In this document: positions 16,332 through 24,228 of the stretch, one piece after another
How the letters are laid out: the number at the start of each line of letters is the position of its first letter
How positions within the stretch are numbered: position 1 is the stretch's first letter
The notes under the pieces: model-generated
Told to the model about the DNA's origin: nothing
The model's database searches: none
Seen by the model: the letters and a program-made list of their open reading frames with translations, nothing else
Translations under genes and position numbers: made by a program
DNA from: Treponema zioleckii
GTDB lineage: Bacteria > Spirochaetota > Spirochaetia > Treponematales > Treponemataceae
Direction: 5' to 3'
Assembly: GCF_014737315.1 (NCBI RefSeq)
Contig: NZ_JPUF01000042.1
Location: 1 to 35,065 of the forward strand
DNA: 35,065 nt

Positions 16332-16542
16332 GATTCCTCCTGTTTGTTGTTCGTGTAGAAAAAACATTTTGTTAATGATGATGGTTACTTTAAGTCTTCT
16401 TAAAAAATAAAAATTGCAGGTGATTTATAATACGGATACGGACTTTGTTTTCCCCGTCATGCAGAACTCGTTTAAGCATCCGCACTTTGGATTTTGAAGT
16501 TCATTTTCAATTTTCAGATTCATCGTTCCTTATTCATTAAAA
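16332..16542. repeat. Intergenic region with one repeat remnant
   Basis: This is the upstream region of the VIT/VWA gene. GTCATGCAGAACTCGTTTAA followed by GCATC (16456-16480) is a degenerate copy of the GTCATGCTGAAC / GTTTCAGCATC intergenic repeat. No convincing promoter was recognised. Nothing else is visible. Confidence 0.45.
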
Positions 16543-16569
16543 AAAATCCCGCGACAAGCGCGGGATTTT
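16543..16569 (-). terminator. Intrinsic terminator of the 16615-18372 gene
   Basis: AAAATCCCGCG (16543-16553) pairs with CGCGGGATTTT (16559-16569) around a 5-base loop. Read on the minus strand the stem is followed by an eight-T run. It lies 45 bp beyond the stop codon of the minus-strand gene. Confidence 0.9.
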
Positions 16570-16614
16570 CCTAATATAAATCCAAAAAATTCAGATTTTT
16601 GGGCCATCAATTGA

Positions 16615-18372
16615 CTAAAGTTCGTCGTATGGAGTTTCGTTTGCCTTGATGTCTTCGATTTCGGCTTTTGAAAGTGACGACATTCGGACAGAATCTTTTT
16701 TGTACAAATCCTGGTAAACCATGCTTCGTTTGCTGAGCATTTCGCGTCGTTCTTTGCAGAACGGAATGCTTCGCCAGAAAATTCCCCGAAGCTCTTTTGA
16801 CATAATCTGGGTTCCTTCGATTTCTTTTGTCATCCAGGTTACGTAGTCCGCAATGAACATAGCCTTTAAGTCGCCTTTTATTTTTTGTGATTCAATGTAC
16901 TGATAGTATTGGCCCGTGATTCCGTCCTGTGGGTCTGTCCAGTCCACGGCTTTTTCTTTTGCGTACTGCCAGCGATAATCGGCAACTGCCATAAGAATCG
17001 CGATTTTGAGGTTTCGCGGGTACATTGGGATTACAAGTCGTCCTCGGCTCATAGCGCGGTTGAGTCGTTCGAAAGGTTGCCAGCAGAATCCAAAGTCTCC
17101 ATAGCTCGGAATGAGGATTACGAACGGAAGAATGCGGACTGGAACTCCTTTTGCGCGTTTTTGGAATGCCGTGCGGTCGTTCATCTCAATCCAGCGGAGA
17201 ATGTCTACGACTTGCTCTCGGAATCCTGTTCCGTTTGGCGTACAGTGGTAGAACTCGCGGGAGAATACCGGGAACGGGTTTCCGCGTCGTCCGCAAGCCA
17301 TTTTTGCCATCTGTCGTATTGTTCCGAATTCGCCAGAGATGTTCTCCGAGAAAACTGTTTGTGTCTGAGGCACATCAATCATTTTTTGTTCGAGGGAAAT
17401 TCCCACTTCTCTGGCTTCTTCAAGTTCGTGCAAGTAGCCTGCAAGTGCCTTGTCGATTTTCTGCAAGTTCCTCAGTCGTTCAAAAATTTCGGCAAAGAGT
17501 GATTTTTGACCTTCTGTGTATGCCATTCTGAATGATTCAAGACCAATTACCTTTTCGTGTTCGCAGAGTGCGTCGATTCGGTTTTTAAGCTCAGCCTCTG
17601 CCATTTGGCGCTCGGCCTCTTTTGTGTTGGCAAAGCCTTCTGCAGTCTGCATTCGTCCGTCATTTTTGGCTTTGAGCTGCATAAGTCTCTGCTGTTCCTG
17701 GTTAACGCCACTGGAAGCCGTGTGGCGAACAGCTTTTTCGTCCGTTGCCGACGGAATGATTCTTCCTCGCGCGATTTCTTTGAGCCATTCGTCAAGGTAA
17801 TAAACAGGCTCGCCAGTTTCGTTGTTTAGAATTGAGCGCGCGAACAAATCTTTTTGCTCTGCGGTGAACAAAGACGGCAAGATTACTCCAAAACGGATGA
17901 GCATTCGTTTTGGTTCCGGGAAGCCTGATTCTGTGACTTTTTCAGACATTCCTCGCAAAAGTTCCCACCACGCGTTGATGATTTGCTGTCGGTAAACTAC
18001 GCGCTCTTTTGGGTCTTCGCAGGTAAGGTATTTTGAAAGCAATTGATGAACTCGTTGCGCCTGATTTCCTTCGCCTGTGAGCGCGATTTTGTAGTAAGAT
18101 TTATCGTCAAAAACTTGACTTGGGTCATCTTCAAAAAATTTTTCGACTTCAAAAATCTTTTTTCGGCGGGTGTCAACTTTATGCGGCTCAGCTGTGTAGG
18201 CTTTTTGTGTGCCTGAGTTTCCGCCGTTTGCTTTGGCAGGAATGTCATCCTGAAAATTTGTCTCTGGAATTGAAAAGTCGTCATTTAGTGAAGGAAGATT
18301 GCCGGGCTTTGAATCGTTTACGTCCGCAAGCATTGCGGCAATTGTCGGGTCCAAATCAGAATCGTTAGTCAT
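16615..18372 (-). CDS. Conserved-looking cytoplasmic protein of unknown function
   Basis: The 585-residue product was not matched to a family. It has no signal peptide and no membrane segment. The N-terminal ~75 residues are acidic and disordered-looking (MTNDSDLDPTIAAMLADVND). A globular region (about 75-200) includes a W-rich QQIINAWWELLRGM segment. A helical, probably coiled-coil stretch spans roughly 220-340. A C-terminal region of ~230 residues contains several W and F residues and QPFERLNRAMSRGRLVIPMYPRN. The ATG at 18372 is used because it follows TTTTTAGGAGACTAT; an upstream start at 18429 has no such site. It has its own terminator and a possible -10 (18478-18483). Such single-copy proteins without recognised domains are common in Treponema. 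Confidence 0.75.
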   Translation of the reverse strand: MTNDSDLDPTIAAMLADVNDSKPGNLPSLNDDFSIPETNFQDDIPAKANGGNSGTQKAYTAEPHKVDTRRKKIFEVEKFFEDDPSQVFDDKSYYKIALTGEGNQAQRVHQLLSKYLTCEDPKERVVYRQQIINAWWELLRGMSEKVTESGFPEPKRMLIRFGVILPSLFTAEQKDLFARSILNNETGEPVYYLDEWLKEIARGRIIPSATDEKAVRHTASSGVNQEQQRLMQLKAKNDGRMQTAEGFANTKEAERQMAEAELKNRIDALCEHEKVIGLESFRMAYTEGQKSLFAEIFERLRNLQKIDKALAGYLHELEEAREVGISLEQKMIDVPQTQTVFSENISGEFGTIRQMAKMACGRRGNPFPVFSREFYHCTPNGTGFREQVVDILRWIEMNDRTAFQKRAKGVPVRILPFVILIPSYGDFGFCWQPFERLNRAMSRGRLVIPMYPRNLKIAILMAVADYRWQYAKEKAVDWTDPQDGITGQYYQYIESQKIKGDLKAMFIADYVTWMTKEIEGTQIMSKELRGIFWRSIPFCKERREMLSKRSMVYQDLYKKDSVRMSSLSKAEIEDIKANETPYDEL

Positions 18373-18477
18373 ATAGTCTCCTAAAAAGCGAGGGGGTCGT
18401 ATCAATACTGGAATCTCTAAAAAATTCAATTTTTAGAGATAACCTTGCCCATAATTTTTACTTTAACAGATTCTTAA

Positions 18478-18483
18478 ATTATA
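18478..18483 (-). promoter_or_regulatory. Possible -10 element for the 16615-18372 gene
   Basis: A perfect TATAAT on the minus strand lies in the 151-bp gap between birA and the next gene, about 105 bp before its start codon. The best -35-like hexamer, TTGTAG, is 20 bases upstream, so spacing is poor. Confidence 0.35.
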
Positions 18484-18523
18484 ACACCCTAGTACAGATT
18501 TTTCTACAATTAAGAATCATGAA

Positions 18524-19618
18524 TCAAACAAAGTCGTAAGAGTGCAGGGAAACTTCGCCAGAGTGGAGAATCTTTCTTTCGCCGTTTTCGAGTTCAACAA
18601 CCAGTTCCGCGTCTTTTGTAATATCTTTTACGGTTGCCATGTAGCCTTCCTGATTTATACCCGCAGTCGGATTCACTTTTAGCGTTTTGCCGATTAGAAT
18701 CGAGTTTTTTTTGTAAAAGTCCATCATTTCGCTAATCAGCAATTTGCTTTGTTCGCTTTCGCTCTGCTCAAAGGCTTCGTAATACAGCGTAAGATAGTGA
18801 ATTACGTGTGCCACAAGTTCGTTCCGTACGATTTTGCGCTTTGGAAGATTATTCGCCAAAAGTCCTTCCTCAATGTTTCCAACGATTTTTGCCAAATCGC
18901 CAGTTAACCCCGCTGGACGCACGTTGATTCCGATTCCGACGATTGCGGCTTCGATTGTTCCGCTTTCAAAATTCGTTATGCCTTCGGTGAGAATTCCTGT
19001 GATTTTTTTTTCGGCAAAAAAAACGTCATTCACCCATTTTATTCCGCAAAGTTCTTTTTTTTCGCAGTAAAGCTCGTTAATGGATTTTGCCACGGCTACT
19101 GCCGCCGCCGACGTTAAAAGCGCAGGATTTTTTACGCCGTTCTTCGGCGAGAACACAAAAGAAAAGTAAACCCCGGCATTCGGCGGGGAAACGAACGTTC
19201 TTCCGAGTCGGCCTTTGCCCGCAGTTTGCTCGCCGCTCACAAAAAGTGCCTTGTGCAGTTTTTCGCCGCCGTTGGTGAGCGAGCCTTTTTCGTCGCGGAA
19301 TGCGCCTGTTGCCGTTGCCCGCCGCATTGCCTCGGTGTTCGTTGAGTCAATCGTGGTGAATGTGTGGACTTTTATGCCTGAAGTTCCTAAATCGTCCAAA
19401 AATCGCAAAATTTCGCTTTCATCAATTTTGTCTGGAACGCTCGTAATTTTATAGCCTTTGTTCGTAACGGCTTCAATTTGATAGCCGTCTTCCCGGAGTG
19501 CGCTGATTGCTTTGTGGATTGCCGTTCGGCTGACCGCACATTTTTCTGCGAGAGATTCGCCTGAAATAAAATTTTCGTCATTCAAAAAATCAAGAATCTT
19601 TTCTTTTGTATTCGCCAT
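18524..19618 (-). CDS. birA: Bifunctional biotin-protein ligase / biotin operon repressor
   Basis: The 364-residue product activates biotin with ATP and attaches it to biotin carriers. An N-terminal winged helix (residues 1-62, SGESLAEKCAVSRTAIHKAI) indicates a class II BirA that can also bind DNA. The ligase core has TIDSTNTEA (~88-96), the GEQTAGKGRLGRTF biotinyl-adenylate loop (~132-145) and KWVNDVFFAEKKITGIL (~198-214). A C-terminal SH3-like cap follows. At 364 residues it is somewhat longer than the ~320 of E. coli, with extra residues between STN and the adenylate loop. The start is 2 bp after the stop of the P-II-like gene, so it is the last gene of the luxS-proximal operon. Confidence 0.95.
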   Translation of the reverse strand: MANTKEKILDFLNDENFISGESLAEKCAVSRTAIHKAISALREDGYQIEAVTNKGYKITSVPDKIDESEILRFLDDLGTSGIKVHTFTTIDSTNTEAMRRATATGAFRDEKGSLTNGGEKLHKALFVSGEQTAGKGRLGRTFVSPPNAGVYFSFVFSPKNGVKNPALLTSAAAVAVAKSINELYCEKKELCGIKWVNDVFFAEKKITGILTEGITNFESGTIEAAIVGIGINVRPAGLTGDLAKIVGNIEEGLLANNLPKRKIVRNELVAHVIHYLTLYYEAFEQSESEQSKLLISEMMDFYKKNSILIGKTLKVNPTAGINQEGYMATVKDITKDAELVVELENGERKILHSGEVSLHSYDFV

Positions 19619-19620
19619 TT

Positions 19621-20274
19621 TTATTTTTTACCCAAAAGTGAAAAATTTTCTACGCCGCAAGAGTAAGCAATTCCCATGCCAGGCTCTTTTAGGCACTTCA
19701 ATTGATGAATCGAGTTCATTACTGCATCTTTTTTGTCTGAGGAAACTAGCATTATTAGCATTTCTTTTTCTGGAACGATGTGCATTCCAAAAAATCTTTC
19801 GTCGGTTTCGCGGGCTGTTCCCCTTGCGTTTACGACGGTTCCTCCGGTGGCTCCCGCGCTTCGTGCAGCTGCCATTACGTCATCGGCGTATCCTTTGTTC
19901 ACGATTACGGTAATCATTTCGTTCATACAATTCTCCTTTTTTTGATTCTCCCTTCCTTCGGTTTTTTCGTCGCTTCCGAGCCTAAAAAAATCCCCGATGT
20001 CGCACGAGAACAATTCTCCGAAACCTTTTTTCTCGTGGCTGGTCGCAAGTTTTATGGCGCGGGCAATCGCACTTCTTGAACTTTCGCTAACAATCATAAG
20101 AATCACGTCTTTTGAACTTTCTCCAAGTCCCAAAATTGCTGCAAGATTTGATTTTGCAAGTCCTCGTCCCAAAAGGACCGTTCCTCCGCCGCAACCAGAT
20201 TCCATTGCCGAGCGGGTGAGTTTTTCGCCCTTGTCGTGAGGCACTACGCTGATTAAAAGTTTTAGTTTGCTCAT
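19621..20274 (-). CDS. Tandem P-II-like signalling protein
   Basis: The 217-residue product contains two P-II/GlnB-fold domains joined by a charged linker (about 101-116). Domain 1 covers residues 1-100, with CGGGTVLLGRG, VILMIVSES and a closing CDIGDFF. Domain 2 covers 117-217, with GATGGTVVNARG, EMLIMLVSS and a matching CGVENF. Both have the ferredoxin-like strand pattern. The region where GlnB carries its long uridylylated T-loop is short, and no Tyr-51 equivalent is evident, so this is a P-II-like, not nitrogen-type, regulator. Its start overlaps the end of the DUF1538 gene by 4 bp (ATGA), implying coupled translation and a functional link. An internal Shine-Dalgarno and ATG at the start of domain 2 could yield a separate 101-residue form. 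Confidence 0.85.
   Translation of the reverse strand: MSKLKLLISVVPHDKGEKLTRSAMESGCGGGTVLLGRGLAKSNLAAILGLGESSKDVILMIVSESSRSAIARAIKLATSHEKKGFGELFSCDIGDFFRLGSDEKTEGRENQKKENCMNEMITVIVNKGYADDVMAAARSAGATGGTVVNARGTARETDERFFGMHIVPEKEMLIMLVSSDKKDAVMNSIHQLKCLKEPGMGIAYSCGVENFSLLGKK
19924..19938 (-). promoter_or_regulatory. Internal ribosome binding site and start within the P-II-like gene
   Basis: On the minus strand AAAGGAG, six bases, then ATG (19926-19924) lies in frame exactly at the beginning of the second P-II-like domain (Met117). Spacing is ideal for initiation. It would give a single-domain product of 101 residues. Confidence 0.5.
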
Positions 20275-21899
20275 TTTTCCCCCTCGTTTTCCTGAGAATT
20301 TTCAAGTTGCTTTGCGTTAAGCTCAGTTTTGATTTTAAAGATGATTCCAAGAATCTGAATCGCGATTAAAGGAGTCATTGCGACAAGTGCGATTACTCCG
20401 AACGCGTCCACGGCCGGATTTCCGCCACTGGCGTTTGAGGCTCCCAGCGTGAACGAGAGAATGAATGTGCTCGTCATTGGACCTGATGCCACGCCGCCCG
20501 AATCGAACGCGATTCCCGTGAATAATTTTGGGCAGAAAAGCGTAAGAATCAGTGCCACCGCGTAGCCGGGAATCAGAATGTACCACAGGCTGAACCTGAA
20601 TAACACGCGTGCCATTGAAATGCCGATGGAAATTGCCACGCCCGCGCTCAGAGCCGCAAGCATGACTTTTCGCTTTATTGTGCCACCCGAAACGCCTTCG
20701 ACCTGTTCTGTAAGAACCCAAACCGCAGGCTCCGCGCAAACGACTACCGCGCCAAAAATGCAGCCTATAATCAAAAGCGCAATGATTTCAACGATTCCCG
20801 GAATGTTCAGCGAGCTTGTAACTTCGCCTGCCATGTTAAAGACTTTTACGATTTTGTCACCGCTGATTGCGAACGCGCCAAGAATCTCGCCGAGTTTTTC
20901 GCCCGCCGGCATGAATCCGCCCTTTGCCCCCGTCAAAAAAATCACTAGCCCGATAAAACTCAAAATAAGACCGCGTGCCATTCGGATAACCTGGAACGGA
21001 GGCATTTTTATGAGAAAAATCTGAAAGATGATTGCCATGAGGACGAGCGGTGCCAACGCCCGAAGAACTTCAAAAATTATGTCCGGGAGAATTTCAAAAA
21101 AAATTCCGAGATTCAGGATTGATGCTGCCGATTCTGGATTTTCCGCAACGATTTCGTTCACTTTTGAGGCCGCCTCGTGCCCGCTGTTCCCAAAAAGAAT
21201 GCCGAACACGCACACCGCCGCTATAGGCCCGATTGAGGCGATTCCCGTAAGACCGAACGCATCGTCGGAAGAAGTTTCAGAACCGCCTTTCGTGTGCTTT
21301 GAAGTTTTTGAGCGAACCGCCGCAACGCCAACGCCCAGTGCCATGATGAACGGCACTGTCATAGGTCCGGTGGTGGCTCCGCCAGAATCAAAAGAAACCC
21401 CTTGAAATTCTGCCGGGGTAAAGTACGCAAGAATAAAAACTGCAACGTAAGCGATAATCAGAAGAAATTTGAGCGGGACTGAAAGCATCGTGCGTAAAAT
21501 TCCGAATGACACAAAAAGCCCGACTCCGGCCGCTATAAAAAAAATCAGGCCCCATTTTGACACGCCCGGATTTATTCCTTTTATTTGGTCGGCAAGAACC
21601 TGAACGTCCGGTTCTGCAATCGTAATCATAAATCCAATGAAGAACGCTGCCCCCAAAAGCAGGGGAAGGCTTCGCTTCGAGGTCAATGCCGCACCGCTTC
21701 GCTCGCCAATCGGCAGAATTCCAATGTCAACTCCGAGAAGAAAAAAAGTCAGCCCAAAAATCACGAGAATTCCGCCTGTTACGAACCTTGCAAGAAGTTC
21801 AAAACCAAGAGGCGCAATCGTGATTCCCAGAGCAAACACGATAATCATCACGGGAAGAACCGAGGCTACGGTTTCCCGGAATTTTTGGTATAGGTTCAT
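20271..21899 (-). CDS. DUF1538 family integral membrane protein (duplicated)
   Basis: The 542-residue, strongly hydrophobic product has about 12-14 membrane segments. It is an internal duplication: AEPDVQVLADQIKGI at 95-109 mirrors AEPAVWVLTEQVEGV at 389-403, FDSGGATTGPMT at 170-181 mirrors FDSGGVASGPMT at 465-476, and DDAFG mirrors VDAFG. The offset is ~295 residues. The family is known as DUF1538; its function is not established. Paired repeats with conserved glycine-rich re-entrant-looking motifs and a P-II-like partner suggest a transporter whose flux is controlled by a soluble ligand sensor (inference). The start is 22 bp after the preceding small membrane protein gene, with a TTGGAGC site. 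Confidence 0.87.
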   Translation of the reverse strand: MNLYQKFRETVASVLPVMIIVFALGITIAPLGFELLARFVTGGILVIFGLTFFLLGVDIGILPIGERSGAALTSKRSLPLLLGAAFFIGFMITIAEPDVQVLADQIKGINPGVSKWGLIFFIAAGVGLFVSFGILRTMLSVPLKFLLIIAYVAVFILAYFTPAEFQGVSFDSGGATTGPMTVPFIMALGVGVAAVRSKTSKHTKGGSETSSDDAFGLTGIASIGPIAAVCVFGILFGNSGHEAASKVNEIVAENPESAASILNLGIFFEILPDIIFEVLRALAPLVLMAIIFQIFLIKMPPFQVIRMARGLILSFIGLVIFLTGAKGGFMPAGEKLGEILGAFAISGDKIVKVFNMAGEVTSSLNIPGIVEIIALLIIGCIFGAVVVCAEPAVWVLTEQVEGVSGGTIKRKVMLAALSAGVAISIGISMARVLFRFSLWYILIPGYAVALILTLFCPKLFTGIAFDSGGVASGPMTSTFILSFTLGASNASGGNPAVDAFGVIALVAMTPLIAIQILGIIFKIKTELNAKQLENSQENEGEK

Positions 21900-21921
21900 T
21901 GACTGTATGCTCCAATTTTTG

Positions 21922-22488
21922 TCAAATTACTGTTGATTCTATAAAATTTTTTCTATCTTTTAAATCGTCCAGAACGAATTCGATGTGTTCTTTCAGCGTC
22001 ATAATTTTTCGGGCTTCTTCGGTGATTTCGGAGCAAAGATATTTTTCGGCATCTGCCATTGAGACCCAAACCGAGCCGATTTTAAAGCAGATGAAAAATG
22101 TTTTTTCGGCAGTCTTGTAAATTTTTGCGTCAAATGATTCTGGATTTGTAAAAATTTGGTAAACTACTTTTGCTTTTTTGTCGTAACCCGCATTTGCCGC
22201 TGCGTATCCAAAATCTTTGAAAAACCAGAAAGTGTTTTTTATTTCTTCTGAATTTTTGTTTTGTGATGATTTTGAAACTGGAATCAAAATGAGAAAAATC
22301 GCCGTGCCTGCAAGCAGTATCGCAGCCCCCGTTGCCGAGCAAAGAGTGATTCTTGCAGAATCAGAAAACTCTTGCGAAAGCATGAGGAAAATTGTTAGCA
22401 TGGCAAGGATTAAAATCAAACTCAGAAGGATTAAAACTTTTCCCGCCGTTCTTTTTGATTTTACAATTTCCCGAATTTTTTTCTTCAT
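21922..22488 (-). CDS. Small membrane protein with two N-terminal helices
   Basis: The 188-residue product is not matched to a known family. After a basic start (MKKKIREIVKSKR) there are two closely spaced transmembrane helices, about 17-37 and 46-70. A soluble ~115-residue C-terminal part follows, with VYQIFTNPESFDAKIYKTAE and FICFKIGSVWVSMADAEKYL. The topology suggests a membrane-anchored cytoplasmic domain. The ATG at 22488 follows AAGGAGAGACGG. The gene lies 31 bp after luxS and 22 bp before the DUF1538 gene on the same strand, so it is probably co-transcribed; this is the only functional hint. Confidence 0.75.
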   Translation of the reverse strand: MKKKIREIVKSKRTAGKVLILLSLILILAMLTIFLMLSQEFSDSARITLCSATGAAILLAGTAIFLILIPVSKSSQNKNSEEIKNTFWFFKDFGYAAANAGYDKKAKVVYQIFTNPESFDAKIYKTAEKTFFICFKIGSVWVSMADAEKYLCSEITEEARKIMTLKEHIEFVLDDLKDRKNFIESTVI

Positions 22489-22519
22489 TTTGATTCTGTC
22501 CGTCTCTCCTTATATCGTG

Positions 22520-22993
22520 CTATTTGTAGCACTTCCAGCCTTTTGACTCTATTCCGTCAACCCACTGTTTGGCGTATTTTTTTGCGCCTTCCAAATCCAT
22601 GTCACGAAAGTTTCCGCACTGAATTTCGTTTGCAGCCGGAATTTCGCCTTCCCAGTCAATAACTTTCTTAAAAACCGGGAGCAAGTGCTTCGCGATGAAT
22701 TCTTCGTCTCTGTCTCCCCATACCGTAAAATAGAATCCTGTTCGGCAGCCCATCGGACTAAAATCAATTACGCCGTCAATCTCGTCACGAATGTATTCGG
22801 CAACGATGTGCTCGATTGTGTGGATTGCCCCGGTCGGCATGAATTCTTTGTTCGGCTGGCAGATTCGAATGTCGAACTTGGTAACGATGTCGCCTTTTTC
22901 GCCTTGTTTTTTAGCCGCAAGCCGCACGAACGGAGCGACTACTTTTGTGTGGTCAAGATTAAAGCTGTCAACTTTGTATGTTTTAAGTTCCAT
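22520..22993 (-). CDS. luxS: S-ribosylhomocysteine lyase LuxS
   Basis: LuxS cleaves S-ribosylhomocysteine to homocysteine and DPD, the precursor of autoinducer-2. The 157-residue product has the metal site H-T-I-E-H (His58, Glu61, His62) and Cys126 as the third ligand, with the catalytic Cys83 in MGCRTGF. All catalytic residues are present and the length is typical. The ATG at 22993 follows a CAGGAGAAATAAG site. It is the first gene of the run luxS, small membrane protein, DUF1538, P-II-like, birA. mtnN, which makes its substrate, is ~380 bp upstream on the same strand. Confidence 0.97.
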   Translation of the reverse strand: MELKTYKVDSFNLDHTKVVAPFVRLAAKKQGEKGDIVTKFDIRICQPNKEFMPTGAIHTIEHIVAEYIRDEIDGVIDFSPMGCRTGFYFTVWGDRDEEFIAKHLLPVFKKVIDWEGEIPAANEIQCGNFRDMDLEGAKKYAKQWVDGIESKGWKCYK

Positions 22994-23024
22994 GTTTCTT
23001 ATTTCTCCTGTCTTTAATTTTACC

Positions 23025-23374
23025 CCATTTTAAAACCCCTGCAAACCTCAGGGCAAGGGTATTAAGGGCAGCTCGAAAAACTTAAAATTTGGATGTTTTT
23101 TAAGGTTTCCTTATGAAGTCCCGGCCAAAAATCTGTTCTGTCGGTAAGTATTCCTTCATTATGGGTAAGTGTACAGAAAATTGTCGGAACGAGAGCAAAA
23201 AATGGCTTTTGTGAACGTTTGCAAGGTGAGCCGCGAAGCGGCGTCAATAATTTTCTTTGCGCCTTGCACCTCGTGAACAAAAACATTTTTTGCGGTAGTG
23301 CAGACAATTTTTACATTTACAAGTTTATAATGCGGACTATCTGTGACGAACTCCAGATTTTTACACCGGCAAGT
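23025..23374. repeat. Repeat-rich gap between mtnN and luxS (family B, copy 1)
   Basis: 23238-23336 is a ~100-bp element starting AGCGGCGTCAATAATTTTC and containing CGTGAACAAAAAC and TAGTGCAGACAATTTTT. It ends ACAAGTTTATAATGCGGA, and the reverse complement of 33679-33780 is a close copy. The tail motif TTTTTACA ... CAAGTTTATAATGC recurs at 23360-23382, where it overlaps the last codons and stop of mtnN. A small stem (CCCTG at 23037-23041, CAGGG at 23049-23053) sits in the luxS leader. No credible gene is present. Confidence 0.65.
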
Positions 23375-24085
23375 TTATAATGCACTTGCACCGCTGATGA
23401 GCTTTTGAACGAGTTTTGCACTCATATTCGCAGCGATTTTGTCGTTAAAATCGTAAGTTGACTCTTCGCCGTCGTCCGCGCAGTCGCTCATGCACCTTAA
23501 AATAAGGAACGGTGTTTTGTTCAAAAAACATGCGTGTGCAATTGCCGCTCCTTCCATTTCGACGCAGGCTGGATTGCAAATTTCTATGATGTGATTTTTT
23601 ACCTGCTTGTTCGAAATGAACTGGTCTCCGCTTGCGATTCTTCCCGAAATGAGTTTGTGCCCCTTAAAGTCGTCGGTGTCTTTTAGTTCTGCAAATGCTT
23701 TTTCAGCAGCCTTGAGCATTTTTTCGTCCGCTTTGAATTCACTTGTTTCCATGCGAGGAATTACAGTTGGTTTGTAGCCAAAACCTGTAACGTCAAAATC
23801 GTGGTAAACCGCATCTGTAGAGGCAACCATGTCGAGCACCGTAAGCCCGTGCGCCGCCGCTCCTGCAATTCCTGTGTTGATTACGTGCGTAACCCCAAAT
23901 TCGAGGATAAGTCGTTGTGCGCAAAGTGCCGCGTTCACCTTTCCGATTCCGCTCATAACAATAACTACTTCCGTTCCGTTGATGGTTCCTGACACAAAAC
24001 CGTCTTTTTCAGTTTTGTTTTCAGCAATTGATTTAAGGAACGAAACTTCTTCGTCCATTGCACCGATAATTCCAATTCTTTTCAT
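23375..24085 (-). CDS. mtnN: 5'-methylthioadenosine/S-adenosylhomocysteine nucleosidase
   Basis: This enzyme (Pfs) removes adenine from S-adenosylhomocysteine and methylthioadenosine. The 236-residue product shows the family pattern: IGAMDEEV with Glu12, SGIGKVNAA near 45-53, INTGIAGAA near 69-77, SGDQF near 152, VEMEGAAIAH near 174-183 and RCMSDCADD near 196-204 carrying the catalytic aspartate. The ATG at 24085 has a strong AAGGAGTCAC site. It supplies S-ribosylhomocysteine to LuxS encoded downstream. The stop codon lies inside the tail motif of a dispersed repeat. Confidence 0.96.
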   Translation of the reverse strand: MKRIGIIGAMDEEVSFLKSIAENKTEKDGFVSGTINGTEVVIVMSGIGKVNAALCAQRLILEFGVTHVINTGIAGAAAHGLTVLDMVASTDAVYHDFDVTGFGYKPTVIPRMETSEFKADEKMLKAAEKAFAELKDTDDFKGHKLISGRIASGDQFISNKQVKNHIIEICNPACVEMEGAAIAHACFLNKTPFLILRCMSDCADDGEESTYDFNDKIAANMSAKLVQKLISGASAL

Positions 24086-24193
24086 TTTATGTGACTCCTT
24101 GTTTTTTATTGCAGTTTTTGCAAAGTTTTCAGTATTTTTCGTTAGAATTTCAAGAAAAACGTAAAATTTTCAAAGATTTTCTATCAAAAAGTA

Positions 24194-24222
24194 TTGATTA
24201 ATTTTTTCCTTTAGTCTAGTAT
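24194..24222 (+). promoter_or_regulatory. Promoter of candidate small RNA
   Basis: TTGATT (24194-24199), a 17-base spacer and TAGTAT (24217-24222); an alternative -10, TATATT at 24220-24225, has a 20-base spacer. The start of transcription would be near 24229. Confidence 0.45.
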
Positions 24223-24228
24223 ATTTCT

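Noticed and set aside
23062-23307. Minus-strand open frame of 81 codons between luxS and mtnN
   Set aside because: Most of it is family B repeat sequence shared with the pepF/pta gap.
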